This document shows positions 1 through 10,739 of a DNA stretch of 64,000 nt, in pieces. Origin of the DNA: Cacajao melanocephalus. Lineage: Eukaryota; Chordata; Mammalia; Primates; Pitheciidae. The notes below the pieces were generated by a model that had not been told where the DNA came from, searched no databases, and saw only the letters and a program-made list of their open reading frames with translations. A program made the translations under genes and the position numbers. The stretch spans positions 1 through 64,000 of the forward strand of contig CAUYLG010065891.1 in NCBI GenBank assembly GCA_963573385.1, in the 5' to 3' direction. Position 1 is the first letter of the stretch, and each line of letters opens with the position of its first letter.

Positions 1-383
1 TTAAGTATTAACTCGCATGATCACAAGGTCCCACAAAAGGCCATCTGCAAGCTGAGGAGCAAGGAGAGACAGTTCGAGTCCCAAAGCTGAAGAACTTGGA
101 GTCCAGTGTTCAAGGGCAGGAAGCATCTAGCACAGGAGAAAGCTGTAGGCTGGGAGGCTAGGCCAGTCTAGTCTTTTCATGCTTTTCTGCCTGCTTTATA
201 TTCTAGTCATGCTGCCAGCTGATTAGATGGTGCCCACACAGATGGAGGATGGTCTGCCCTTCCCCACCCACTGACTCAAATGTTGATCTCCTTTGGCAAC
301 ACCCTCATAGACACACCCAGGATCGATGCTTTGCATCCTTCAATCCAATCAAGTTGACATTCAGGATTAACCATCACAGGCCC
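1..383 (-). mobile_element. LTR-type interspersed repeat fragment (family unresolved)
   Basis: Read on the minus strand, the block begins near 380 with TGTGATGGTTAAT-like sequence followed by TGTCAACTTGATTGG, the usual start of a common primate LTR repeat. It runs out through the left window edge. The segment at 43220-43508 looks like the opposite end of the same family on the + strand, with the shared 'Cagcctcca-aatca-cgtgagccaattcctt' style of ending. Family assignment is from memory of repeat consensus, not a search. Confidence 0.5.
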
Positions 384-2295
384 AAAGACACTATTATCAG
401 GCAAGATATTCTAAAGGCTTAGGGGTTCTCTCCTAGGAGCTGGTCTGGGGGCAGACATCTCTTTGGAATGCACAAGGTATGGACAACCCAGATCTGCTGA
501 GCCAACAACTCTTTACTGCAAAGCCAAATGCTAGAGAACTCATGAGGAGCCTGATTTATTTGCGACTGTGGGTAAAACTGGGTGGGAAGAGGGGGAAGGA
601 GAGTAATCCGCCTACCTAGTATGATGTCCACAGGGTCGTGTCTGGCAGGAGAAGGTTGCTTCCCCAGAACCTGGACAACATTAAACTGAGGGAAGACTGG
701 GAGCAGGAAAAGCAACTGGGAAGGCCAAAGCTCATCCACTCACGGACAGAAGGTTCAGTTGGTCAAATGTTGCACAAAGAGGTTGTGTAAGATGAGGGGC
801 AACCAGCAGGGGGCTAAGCGGCACAGTACAGGTGGCCATCAGTGGCCCCTGGCGTGGCGAGCTGGTTTCCAGGGTGGGCCTCCAGCCTAGAGACAAAGCG
901 AGCTGGAGTAGATCATCCGTCAACTGAGAGCGGCTACAGGAACCAGAAGTGTTTCACAAGGAGACAAGAAGGAAAGTCTCCCCTTCTGTGTTCAAGTGTC
1001 TCTTATCTCTAAAGCCACAACTCAGAAATTAAAATAAGACTTTGTCATTTCCTGAGATGTGTGATGACACTGGGGAAGGCAGGGTACCCTCAAAAGAGAC
1101 AATGGCCCCACTAGTTTTTAAAAAGGCAAGGGGCCTGTGTTGGACCACCGCTGCTTGTTTTAGCTGGTCATGGCAAAGAGAGAGACAGGACTAGCACAAA
1201 GGAATACAACCAGGAGGGAGGTTTTGGCCCATGCAGAAAAGAACTTACGAACAACTAGAACTTCTAAAGATAGGCAGGCTGCCTTGCCTGGTAGTGAGCT
1301 TCCTGTCATTGGAACATGCAAGGTGGCTGAGTGGCTACCTGCCAGTGATGCTGTGGAAGGAATTCTTGCTCTAGGAGGGAGAATGAACCTACACTCTCCC
1401 CAGGCAACCTCATTCAAGCTTGCATTAAACACCCCCTCTACGTTCAAAACGCACCAATTAAAAATTCCAACCCAGACCACTCCCCCTGGCACCGGGACCT
1501 TGTCAGTCTCCTCTACTGACTGTCACGTACCTAGGAAATGCCTGGCACAGAGGAGGTGTTCAGTAAATGTTTTTGAACAATTGGGTGAACATCAGCCTTC
1601 TTGATTTTCTTCTCTCTTGGTTTTGCACAATTACCACTTTGGGCAAGCAACATTCCTTCTGTGAAAAATGGCCCTATGAATCTTACACCAGCTGTGCCAA
1701 CTTCACCCTTCTCCACTGCTTACTTCTACCCTACCCCTAGAACTCCTAAGGACCTGCAGTGGCTATTCTGCGTTGCTTACCCTTGTTCAGTGCCCTGCAT
1801 TATTGCGTGTCTGTCACCCTCTCCCTGACCCTGTGAGTTTCTGGAGATAGAGTGACGGGTATGTATGACTGCATACCTGACACTTTGCCCAGGCACTGGC
1901 ATACAGCAGGTGCTCAGAACCTGAGTGCTGCATCAGACTGCGGGTTTCTTAGCCCCTGTCTTAGGTGGAGCTTCCCCTCCCCATGCCTTCCACCAGTTGA
2001 GTATGTATTAATGAACTAGCTCTTCCAATGCTAGGAAATCTATTTCACTTTAATGAAATCCAATTAGTGCCTCCACTGTGGAGCCCTGGGCTCTTTCAGA
2101 CTAGAAGATGCTGAACGACAGGATGCCTCTTCCTGTAACCCAGATGTGCCTTTCCCGCCTCCATCTCCCTTCCAGGAACAACACTGCCATTTTTCAGCTT
2201 CTTTTATCTTCAAATGTACATCTGTTTCCAACATTTCCCTGTCTCAGGATTCTTTGAGTGTTACTCTGCAAAATAACTTGAGGAGGGTATTCTTT
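384..2295. other. Non-coding stretch with old L2/MIR-like sequence
   Basis: No coding gene is supported here. Stretches near 1520-1600 and 1800-1930 read like old L2 3' ends: 'cctggcacagagg...gttcagtaaatg' and 'ggcatacagcaggtgctcag'. The rest appears unique. The overlapping frames of 60-144 codons have no recognisable protein features and lie on both strands. Confidence 0.5.
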
Positions 2296-2935
2296 CACTT
2301 TTCATCCACTTACTCATTCTCCTGTCCACTCCCACATCCACCCACTCACCCTTCCCTCTGCACACTCACTCATTTACCCACCTGCTCTCCCAAAGACACA
2401 TTAATGGCCAGGCACGGTGGCTCATGCCTGTAATCCCAGCACTTTGGGAGGCTGAGGCAGGAGGATCACAAGGTCAGGAGTTTGAGACCAACCTGGCCAA
2501 CGTGGTGAAACCCCATCTCTACTAAAAATATAAAAATTAGCTGGGTGTGGTGGTGCGCGCCTATAATCCTAGCTACTCAGGAGGCTGAGGCAGGAGAATT
2601 GTTAAACCCGGGAGGCGAAGATTGCAGTGAGCCAAGGTCATGCCATTGTACTCTAGCCTGGCAGCAGAGCGAGACTCCATATAAAAAAAAAAAAAAAAAA
2701 AAGACACATTCCTCCAATCATCTATTCACCCATCAAACCACCCACAATCCATTCATCTCTTTATCCACTCATCCATCCATCAATCCATCCATCTGTCCAT
2801 TTATCTACCTTCCCATGCATCCATCCATGCCTCTCTCCTCCCATCCTTCTACCCATCCACTCATTCACCCCTGAACCCTTCCATCCATCTAGCCATCTAG
2901 CCATCCAACCATGCATCCATTTATCCATTCAGGCA
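2296..2935 (+). repeat. TCCA/CATC-rich imperfect tetranucleotide tract, split by an Alu
   Basis: Pyrimidine-rich (CATC/TCCA)n sequence occupies 2296-2400 and resumes at 2711-2935. The Alu at 2406-2700 lies between the halves. A second locus with the same motif lies at 40020-40390. Confidence 0.8.
2406..2700 (+). mobile_element. Alu: Alu SINE, full length, with target-site duplication
   Basis: Starts with GGCCAGGCACGGTGGCTCA, shows both Alu monomers and ends in a poly(A) run. The 10-bp direct repeat AAGACACATT at 2393-2402 and 2701-2710 marks the insertion into the tetranucleotide tract. Confidence 0.95.
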
Positions 2936-3074
2936 AGCACACACAATACACATCTCTTTGAGAGCCTACTTTATGTAAACTCCCCTGCCTGGCACAAAGG
3001 AAACCAATGAACAAGATTCAATTACTCCTCTGGAGAAGCTTCCAGTCTAATAAGGGAAAACTAACACACGGTGT

Positions 3075-3310
3075 GTGGTTAAGGGTATGAGCTCTTGCAT
3101 TAGAAAAACCTGGCATAAAATACCAGCTCTACTACTCAGTACCTCAAGAACATGGACAAATTGCTTAACTTCTTTGTGCCTCAGTTTTCTTATGGCAAGT
3201 AATACTCAACTCATGAGTAATTGTGATAATTAAATGGATTAATTCACGTAAAGTGTTTAACCCAAATCCTGGCATATATTAGGTGCTCCACAAGTGATCA
3301 ATAACATTGT
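3075..3310 (+). mobile_element. MIR: MIR SINE
   Basis: Contains the MIR core in order: 'ggttaag', 'acaaattgcttaacttctttgtgcctcagtt' (split here as a recognisable core), 'taattaaatg', and a terminal 'cctggcatatattaggtgctc'. Divergence is high, as expected for this old family. Confidence 0.8.
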
Positions 3311-3479
3311 TAGTTATAGTATTGTACTATTATTCATTACTTATAGTATTATAGTATTATTAATTCTCTCATATGCTAATCATGGGATTTGCTTGCTTAT
3401 GAATTTAACAATTAATTTATACACTCAGTGAGTATCAGTTGAGTGTCTACTGTCCTGTGCTAGGCTCTGTGCTCGTTGA

Positions 3480-3754
<275 letters not shown>

Positions 3755-3854
3755 GAGATTAGAATCTTATTGGGCAGGTGAGACACATCCACTTGAAATA
3801 CTCGGTAGTAATAATAACCACAAGAATAGCTATAATAATAATGACAGATAATGT

Positions 3855-4045
3855 TTATTGAGAGCTTATTATATGCCAGGTATTATTACAAGTATTTTAC
3901 ATAGATGAACTGGTTTCATGTTCATAAACATTTTGAGACAGCACCTATTATTTACCCCATTTTACAGATGAGAAAATCAGGACAAGGACAGGCAGGGTGT
4001 CGAGCTGGTATATGGAGGAGTTGGGATTTGAACCCTGACATTACC
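3855..4045 (-). mobile_element. MIR: MIR SINE (reverse orientation)
   Basis: The + strand shows reverse-complement MIR landmarks: 'ttattatatgccaggtattatt', then 'ccattttacagatgaga', then 'ggatttgaaccctga'. Confidence 0.65.
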
Positions 4046-4979
4046 TCAGTTCAACAAAACAAGGCTCAGTCAGAATGCCATAGTAATGTGCAGAGGGAGG
4101 TTCCTGCAGGAAAACTGCATGGAGAAGTTGAACACATGGCGAAATAACTTCCTCGTGGAGAGGAGCATTTGATATACTCCTTCCCAGATGTGGGCTGTGG
4201 ACAGGCTGCAACAGATTCATTTCTCCCAAGCCCCAGTCAGACCCTAAGAATCAAAACACTGAGGGAAGGACCCAGGAATCTGAATTCTAAGCATAAGCTA
4301 CCATTTGCTAAAGCTTGAAAACCCTGCTCTAATGTTGAAAGCAGAGTCTCATCCCCAACTTCACTGCCTACCTTCTCCCTCTCTGAAGTCAGGCATATCA
4401 TTTAGCTTATCTGGGACTCAGTCTCCTTTACAGAAAGTAGGGATAGTCATATTTGCCTCTTGGCACTGTTACAAGAAATGAGTTAATCTGTGCACTGAGC
4501 TTATTCCACAGCTGAATAGTGGCAGGAGAGAGAATAGGACGCATGGGCTTGGGTGCAGGAGGTAGCCTGCCCTCCATCGGGTGGAAGGGAGTGTCCGCTG
4601 CAGTAGTGGAAGGGTAGTCAAGGGCAAGGATGGGTGGTTTCAGAGTCTGAGGATCCACTGTGGGCTTTGTGTTGCATTCACTGGGCTTACCTGTGTTTCC
4701 AGCCCTTCAAGGTACTGCTGAAACTGAAGCACGGACACTTGTTCATCTGGGAGACTTACGCAGTGGCTTAGTTCTCGGGAATGTTCTTCCAGAACCACTG
4801 CTTGGGGTGAGTGGCAATGTGTGCTTAGGATCTGAAGGGAGCTCACTGCTCACCCTGGAACCCACATGTCATCTGTGGCTGGTTCCCAGAGGTGCCAGCT
4901 TGCCACGCACATTCCTAGTAAGAACTAAACATCCTAAGCTCTGCAAACAACTGAATGGACCCCTCTTGACCAGAAGTGA
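4046..4979. other. Non-coding unique sequence
   Basis: No gene or clear repeat was recognised. A frame open at 4660-5163 runs into the LTR that begins near 4980 and shows no family features. Confidence 0.4.
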
Positions 4980-5530
4980 TGCAGCACTAGCACGCCCCCA
5001 AATTGGGGCTTGGCTCAGAAGGGTTCTTGGATTCACCCAGGAAAGAATTCAAGGGGAGCCAGTGGTTAGACGGCAACTTTTACTGGAGAGGTGGTGCAAA
5101 GCAGCAGCAGAGGCACTGCTCCTCACAGAGAGGGCTACCCCATGGGCAGTGGACCCAGAGTAGCAGCTCAGGGGCAGTTCCCCAGTCATATTTATATGCG
5201 CTTTTAATTATATACAAATTAGGGGGCAGATGATGCAAAAATTTTAGCAATAAGATGATAACTCCTGGGTCATCAGGTTGTTGCCGTGGAAAGGGGCAGT
5301 AACTTCCGGATGTTGCCATGGCAATGGTAAACTGACACGGCACATGAGTGGGTGCAGCTTATGGAAAGCTGCTTCTGACCCAACCCTGTTTTAGCTAGGC
5401 CTCAATTTGGGCCAGTGTCCAAGCCCCGCCTCCATAATAGAGTCCTGCCTCCTGAGTTGAGTTCCACCTTCCACCTCAAAAGGACCTCAGAGAAACCCTA
5501 AAAACTTAGTTCCTAGTCCTGACAGGAGAA
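4980..5530 (-). mobile_element. ERV-type solo LTR-like element
   Basis: On the minus strand this region has LTR promoter order. First comes a GC-rich U3 with an RFX-like palindrome (5312-5325), then a TATA-like 'catataaatat' near 5190. Next is a purine/CT-rich leader, and 'ccttgaattctttcctgggtg' and 'gccaagccccaatttggggg' lie near the left end. This resembles ERV1-class LTRs. The family was not resolved, no TSD was identified and no internal viral genes are visible. Confidence 0.55.
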
Positions 5531-5690
5531 GAGGTCAGACATGCCTCATCCTCCCCCACCCCTTTTGTGGCTTAGACACCACAACTGACCAGCATGAATG
5601 TTAACACAGGGAACAAAAGACGGACACAGTGGGCTTGCTGTGGCAATAGGATACCAGATTATAAAGCAGACCTAAGGCCATGCCAGGTGA

Positions 5691-5741
5691 GGGTTCAAGC
5701 GATTCTCCTGCCTCAGCCTCCTGAGTAGCTGGGATTACAGG
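5691..5741 (-). mobile_element. Alu: Short internal Alu fragment (about 50 bp)
   Basis: A near-consensus inverted Alu segment (from 'ttcaagcgattctcctgcc' to 'gctgggattacagg') has neither an Alu head nor a poly(A) tail. It abuts a 35-bp copy of LTR-like sequence (5750-5784). Confidence 0.85.
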
Positions 5742-5784
5742 ACCCACCTAACTAAAGACCCATCCTATTCCAATAGGACCTCAT

Positions 5785-6386
5785 GAACCTCTACACTCAC
5801 AGAATAAACTATATTCTAATTGTCACAAGGCTTTCCTTCTTTTTTTTCTCCAGCAGCTAAACAAGCACTGGGCATGAAATGAGCAATACAAAAGCAGCTG
5901 CGGCTCCCCGACCAGCAGACGCTGCCTGACACCCAGTTCCACCAGGCAGAACGGCAGCTTCGATTAGATAAGAGACTGATTTCTCCTGATAAGAGACCGC
6001 CAACCACGGACTCGCTCTGGTCAGTTTACAGGGGCTGTGCTCCCAGTGCCTTCATGGCCCTGCTCTGCCTTCGAACACATGGCACCTAATTTCAATGCAT
6101 TTAAATGTCGCTTTCACCCCAAAGTGAACATGAGATGCATGTAACATGCATGCTTGTTGAGTACACATGCATCAGAAGCCCCTGTGTGAATATTCATAGC
6201 TCCTCCTATAACCTGTTGAATATGTATATTTGGACAACCCATTCAGCATAAACCCATTCACAATCCTTGTCTCATCCTTTTTTCCCTTGAAATGCCTGCC
6301 TTTGAGGCTCTACCGGATGCTGCACTGCCCAGTCTTCGAGACACCCAGCCTGCAGGATATAACCCTTTATAAGAAATAAAGTCCCT
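5785..6386 (+). mobile_element. Possible LTR-like remnant
   Basis: The segment ends in 'tataagaaataaag', a TATA-like/AATAAA-like terminus typical of LTR R regions, just before an Alu begins. No TG...CA ends or TSD could be placed, so this is a weak call and unique sequence is an alternative. Confidence 0.25.
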
Positions 6387-6650
6387 GGCCTGGTGCGGGG
6401 GCTCACGGTTTAGGAGACTGAGGTGGGAGGATTACTTGAGCCCAGGAGTCTGAGATCAGCCTGGGCAACAAAGTGAGACCCTGTCTCTACAAAAAATCAA
6501 AAAATTAGCCAAGCATGGTGGTGCATGCCTGTAGTCCCAGCTACGAGAAAGACTGAGGCAGAAGGATCACTGGAGCCCAGGAGGCCAAGGCTGCAGCGAG
6601 TTATGTTTGTGACAGAGTGAGTGCTCGGTGACAGAGTGAGACCCTGTCTC
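6387..6650 (+). mobile_element. Alu: Alu SINE
   Basis: Begins GGCCTGGTGCGGGGGCTCAC and ends 'gagaccctgtctcaaaaag', passing directly into a purine tract. It is divergent and has a small internal deletion. Confidence 0.9.
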
Positions 6651-6802
6651 AAAAAGAAGGAAAGATGAAAGACAGATGAAAGATGAAGAAAGAAAGAAAG
6701 AAAGAGAAAGAAAGAGAGAGAGAAGGAAAGGAAGAAAGGAAGAAAAGACAGAAAGAAAAAGAAAGAAAGAGAAAAGAAAAGAAAGAAATGAAAGAAAGAA
6801 AG
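6651..6802 (+). repeat. GAAA/GGAA-rich purine tract grown from an Alu tail
   Basis: About 150 bases are almost free of C and T on the + strand and consist of GAAA, GAGA and GGAA units. Its position directly at the Alu 3' end suggests expansion of the Alu poly(A) tail. It accounts for the low-complexity minus-strand frame rich in Phe, Ser and Leu. Confidence 0.9.
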
Positions 6803-6960
6803 GTGGGCTCCTTTCTAAATTGATAACTTTGTGATTTTTCAGTTGACACTAGAAAAGCCTTTTCGTTCCCTTATGGCTTTGTAAATAGCAGGCAGTGGTG
6901 TTTTAGGATGCAACAACTGCTTCTGCTGGGTGAGTGATGAGGTCTCTCTAGCAAAAGGGC

Positions 6961-6999
6961 TCTCTGTCTCTGTCTCTCTCTCTCTCTCTTTCTCTTTCA
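6961..6999 (+). repeat. (TC)n microsatellite
   Basis: A run of TC dinucleotides with a few TG interruptions. Confidence 0.85.
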
Positions 7000-7339
7000 C
7001 GATCAAGGGTCACTGTAACAGCTGATAGATGAAAATTTATCCATCTGTCTCTGTGATTGTCGCTGTGACTGAAGAGCTCGCTGATCTGCCAGCAACTCCT
7101 GGTAGCCTGTCATTGCCTTTTGACCGAGACTGGGCAAGTGCAGCTTTTGAAAGGTGTCTGGCCAAGCAAGAGCACTCAGTGGTGGCATTTGAAGCTTGAA
7201 TCAGTCTGGGTTCGTCAAGGAAGCAGAGCTGCTGTAAGCGATAGTGGCATACAGGGTATAATAGAGGAGGTGAGGCTTCCTGAATGAGGGAGGAGTTTGG
7301 GGCTGGAGGTCTGCAAAAACAGCCACGGACCCCTGTGCC

Positions 7340-7710
7340 TAAGCCCCAGCTTCAGTAACCAACTGTGGGGTACCCGGAGCTCAGGCATTTCTGGGAGGTG
7401 ATTAGGTCATGAGGGCTTGGTCCTCGAGAATGAGATTAGATGCCTTATAAAAGGGCTTGAAGGAGGGAGTTTGCTGCCTCTCTTGTCCTGCCCTCTGCCG
7501 TGTGAGGCCATAGCACCCATCCACTCTGGAGGATGCAGCTTCAAGGTGCTACCCCAGAAGCAGAGAGCAGCCCTCACCAGACAACAGAACCTGCCTGTGC
7601 CTTGATCTTGGACTTCCCAGCCTCCAGAACTCTGAGAAATGAACGTCTGTTCTTCATAAATAGCCTGGTCTCAGGTGTTTTGTTACAGCAGCACAAGATG
7701 GGCTAAGACA
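7340..7710 (+). mobile_element. MLT1: MLT1-type MaLR LTR
   Basis: It follows the MLT1 consensus in order: 'gggaggtgattaggtcatga', 'gccttataaaagggcttga', 'ccctcaccagacaacagaac', 'ccttgatcttggacttccca', 'cagcctccagaactctgaga', and a terminal 'tgttacagcagcac...ctaagaca'. The TATA-like 'cttataaaag' sits near 7445. Confidence 0.85.
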
Positions 7711-7883
7711 TCATCTCACAGTTCTGGAGGCCAGAAGCCTGAGATCCAGGTGTGGGCAGGGCGGCTCCTTCTGAGGCTGTGAGGGAACATCTGTGTCAAG
7801 ACCCTCTCTCAGCTTCTGGACATCTTTGGCATTCCTTGGCTTATGGAAGCATCACCCTAATCTCTGCTTTCATCTTCACACAG

Positions 7884-7917
<34 letters not shown>

Positions 7918-8190
7918 CAAGTGTCCTCTTTTTAAAAGGATATCAGTTTAACTGAATTAAAGACCCACCCTATTCCAATAGGGCCTCATTTTTTAAAATT
8001 TTGTTTTTTTAATTGATATGTACTCTTGTACATAGTTATAGCGGTTATTGTTATATTTTATTTTCTTTTATTGCAATTGGATCTCATCATAACTAATTAC
8101 ATCTACAAGCACTCAAACAAGGTTACATTCTGGTACTGGGGGGTAGGACTTATGAATTTTGGAAGGGACACAATTTAAACCATAAAAGAG
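7711..8190 (-). mobile_element. LTR-type repeat fragment, inverted
   Basis: The + strand reads 'tctcacagttctggaggcca', later 'attccttggcttatggaagc', 'cccaccctattccaataggg', and 'ggacacaatttaaaccata'. This is the reverse complement of a common MaLR-like LTR. It is interrupted by a (TG)n run (7886-7916) and AT-rich sequence at 7990-8080. Family not resolved. Confidence 0.6.
7886..7916 (+). repeat. (TG)n microsatellite
   Basis: About 15 uninterrupted TG units inside the inverted LTR-like repeat. Confidence 0.95.
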
Positions 8191-9660
8191 GGGATTTAGG
8201 GAAATATTGTTCTTAGCCTTAAATGGGTGTAGTAGTGACGAGAGGACACTTGGACAACCCCAGAGCTGTCAGGGACGTCTCTCCGTTGAAGCCTTCATTC
8301 ACTCCTGCACTCATGTATTCATGGGATGTGTGCTGAGCACCTACTACGTGTCAGGCTCTCTGTTTCATGTTTGAGACACAAAGGTGAGTTCTCCTTTTTC
8401 CCTTCAAGTGTCCTGGGGGTGAGCTGACAAGTCAACAATAAATTATAATTGGCGGCAGAGCATTTGTGGGCACACAGAGGGACGGCTTGCTTGGAGACTA
8501 GCAATGATGTCCCTGAGGAGGGGCCTGGCAAAAGGAGCTGGAGCAGAGGGCACAGAGAAGGGAGGAAGGGTGCTCCAGGCAGAGCCACTGCCCTGTCCTG
8601 GGATGGTATGTCCTGCAGGCCAACTCCTGGGGAGGGGACCGGAGGTGGGGGGAGCAGAGGGCTTCAGAGTAGAGGGCACGCCTGGGTCATGATCCCTGAC
8701 TCCAAGTCCCTACAGAAGACGAGGTGGGAAGAGGGGACATTTATACACACACACATAACCCTGGGCTGCTCCCCTCATCTCCACATTTTAAATATGGGAA
8801 AGGTGAAGCTTAGGATGGAAGTGACTTGAGAGAGGTGTCTGGCAAGTGCAGATGGCTGAGACGAGTAATTCATGCCCCTTGGGCTTGGCGGGGGTGGGGG
8901 TCAGTTATGCCAAAGCCCTATCTCCTTTCATGGTATGGATATCTTTAGAGCTGGCCACTCTCTACTGTGGATCTACAAGCTCTGCCTAGGTGGCTCTCTT
9001 CTGCCACCCCTGGAGTCACTCTTCTCACCTTGGGTCCCCAGCACCTGGCTCAGCATCTGGCCTAGCAAGCTGTGGATGCTCAGAATTGGCGAAAACCGAC
9101 AAGAATGCAGTTGCCTTAACCATGGCCTTGCACCTTGCTGCTGTCGTCAGGGAGTTCACATGACTGTGTTTGTGTTTGGCTGGCCTTCTCAAATAGTTTT
9201 GAATCTCAAGCCCTCATATTTGTACAACCTAGAACAAATTTATAACTCCCATCTTATGGTCTGGACAACAGGTAAGGTAGCAGGCATGGACGTGAGTCTA
9301 GGCAGGAAGGTCCCTTGTCTGAGAACAGGCCTGCAGGACTCTGGGGGGGCGGGGAAGCTGGAGTCCTCTGCCCCAAAGACACGGTCAGCGCTAGGGTCCA
9401 GGCAGGTGGGGTCAGAACTCCACTGAGTGGGGTGAGGGTAGGGAGAAAGCTGTCACTGGATGGGTGGCCAGTGCACTGGGTTTTTTCATTCACAATTTAT
9501 TTGTAACAAAACCTCAGCCAGGGGCAGGAGGGGAAATGCACAGGGCAGGAAGGATGGGACAGGAGGTCAGAAGAAAAATGCAGGAAGCCCAGACTCCGGA
9601 GGAAGCAGTGTGGATGCACTGGGGCATGCACAATTGTTGGGGCATAAGAGGTTTGGGCAC
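8191..9660. other. Non-coding unique sequence
   Basis: No gene is supported. The longest frame (8872-9426, 184 codons) shows no domain, signal peptide or conserved pattern that I recognise, has no matching splice or polyadenylation context, and ends in the G-rich approach to the minisatellite. Confidence 0.45.
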
Positions 9661-9960
9661 AGGAGGTTTGCGGAACTGTGGAGGACACGGGAGGGGAGTA
9701 CAGAGCTGTAGGGGGCACAGGAGGGGTGTACAGAGCTGTGGAGGACACGGGAGGGGAGTACAGAGCTCTGGGAGACACAGGAGGGGAGTACAGAGCTGTG
9801 GGGGGCACAGGAGGGGTGTACAGAGCTGTGGGGGGCACAGGAGGGGTGTACAGAGCTGTGGGGGGCACAGGAGGGGTGTACAGAGCTGTGGAGGACACGG
9901 GAGGGGAGTACAGAGCTCTGGGAGACACAGGAGGGGAGTACAGAGCTGTAGGGGGCACAG
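9661..9960 (+). repeat. 30-bp G-rich minisatellite, ten units
   Basis: Ten head-to-tail 30-bp units with core gaggggWgtacagagct. The first (9661-9690) is degenerate. The units at 9721-9780 and 9871-9930 are identical two-unit blocks, 9811-9840 equals 9841-9870, and 9691-9720 equals 9931-9960, so units have been copied and shuffled. Decayed partial copies of the 'gcagagct' core continue to about 10060. Because 30 is divisible by 3, several frames on both strands stay open through the array, giving artefact ORFs of 150-230 codons. Confidence 0.97.
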
Positions 9961-10060
9961 GAGATGCAGAGCTGTTGGGAGAGATGAGAGGTGCAGAGCT
10001 ATGGGAGCTACAGGGAGGTGCAGAGCTGAGAGGGTCTCAAGAGGGGTGCAAAGCTGGGGG

Positions 10061-10739
10061 TGGGGTGCAGGGATGGATGAACAGGGCAGTGTTAGCATGC
10101 AGAACAGACAAGCCTCCTGCAATTGGACTGTAGGAAGGAGGAAGCCAGGGAGGCAGCGGGGATGACCCAGAGGTCTGTGTAGGGTGTTATTGACTGCCTG
10201 GGGGCCTGCTGGTAGGGAGATCTGGAGGGTGGGTGGAGGGTTTCATTCTGGACAAGTCACATTTGAAAGCCTGCCACTTCACTTTGGAATTCTTCTCTGC
10301 TAACACTCCTTTACTATCTGCCACCCTCCTTCTGTCACCCACGGACAAAGTGCAGACTCCTGGGGGACCTGAGAAGATTTCCACACAGAACCCGGCTACA
10401 AGCGCTCTAGGACAGCTCGGGGTTGAAAGGTACTCAGCGAGGGGCAGGGACTCTCTTTAAGGAAAGGAAACAAAATTATGAACAGAGAGTTGGATATGAT
10501 TAAACCTCAAAGGGAGTGAGGGGCTGAAGCTTGAGCGGTGCCAGCCTGTTCTGCCCCCTCTCGAGGCTGACGTGGCCACCACCACTGTCCTTGAGGCTTT
10601 TGTCCAACCCCCTAGACCTCTGCTTGGCCGTTCCCTTGGCCTAGAATGCCCTCCCCATCTCTTCTTCCCTGGCTTTCGCCTCCTCAGCCTTTAAGATTCC
10701 AGCCTGGATGTTCTTTCCCAGGGTTCCTTCTCCTACTCT
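10061..10739. other. Non-coding sequence, L2-like in the second half
   Basis: Nothing recognisable appears at 10061-10550. From about 10560 to 10738 the text 'gaatgccctccccatct' and 'ttctttcccagggttccttc' resembles the 3' part of an L2 element on the + strand. Confidence 0.4.

Noticed and set aside
4980..5530. Complete endogenous retrovirus
   Set aside because: Only LTR-like sequence is present. No gag, pol or env relics flank it. The same holds for the element at 12490 and the THE1/MST LTRs.
9661..9960. CRISPR array
   Set aside because: The units are contiguous 30-mers with no variable spacers, and the genome is a primate.
9464..10165. A 233-codon + strand frame and several 150-200 codon frames on both strands over the minisatellite
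   Set aside because: The 30-bp unit is a multiple of three, so any frame lacking a stop in one unit stays open. The proteins are pure repeat translation with no start context or gene structure.
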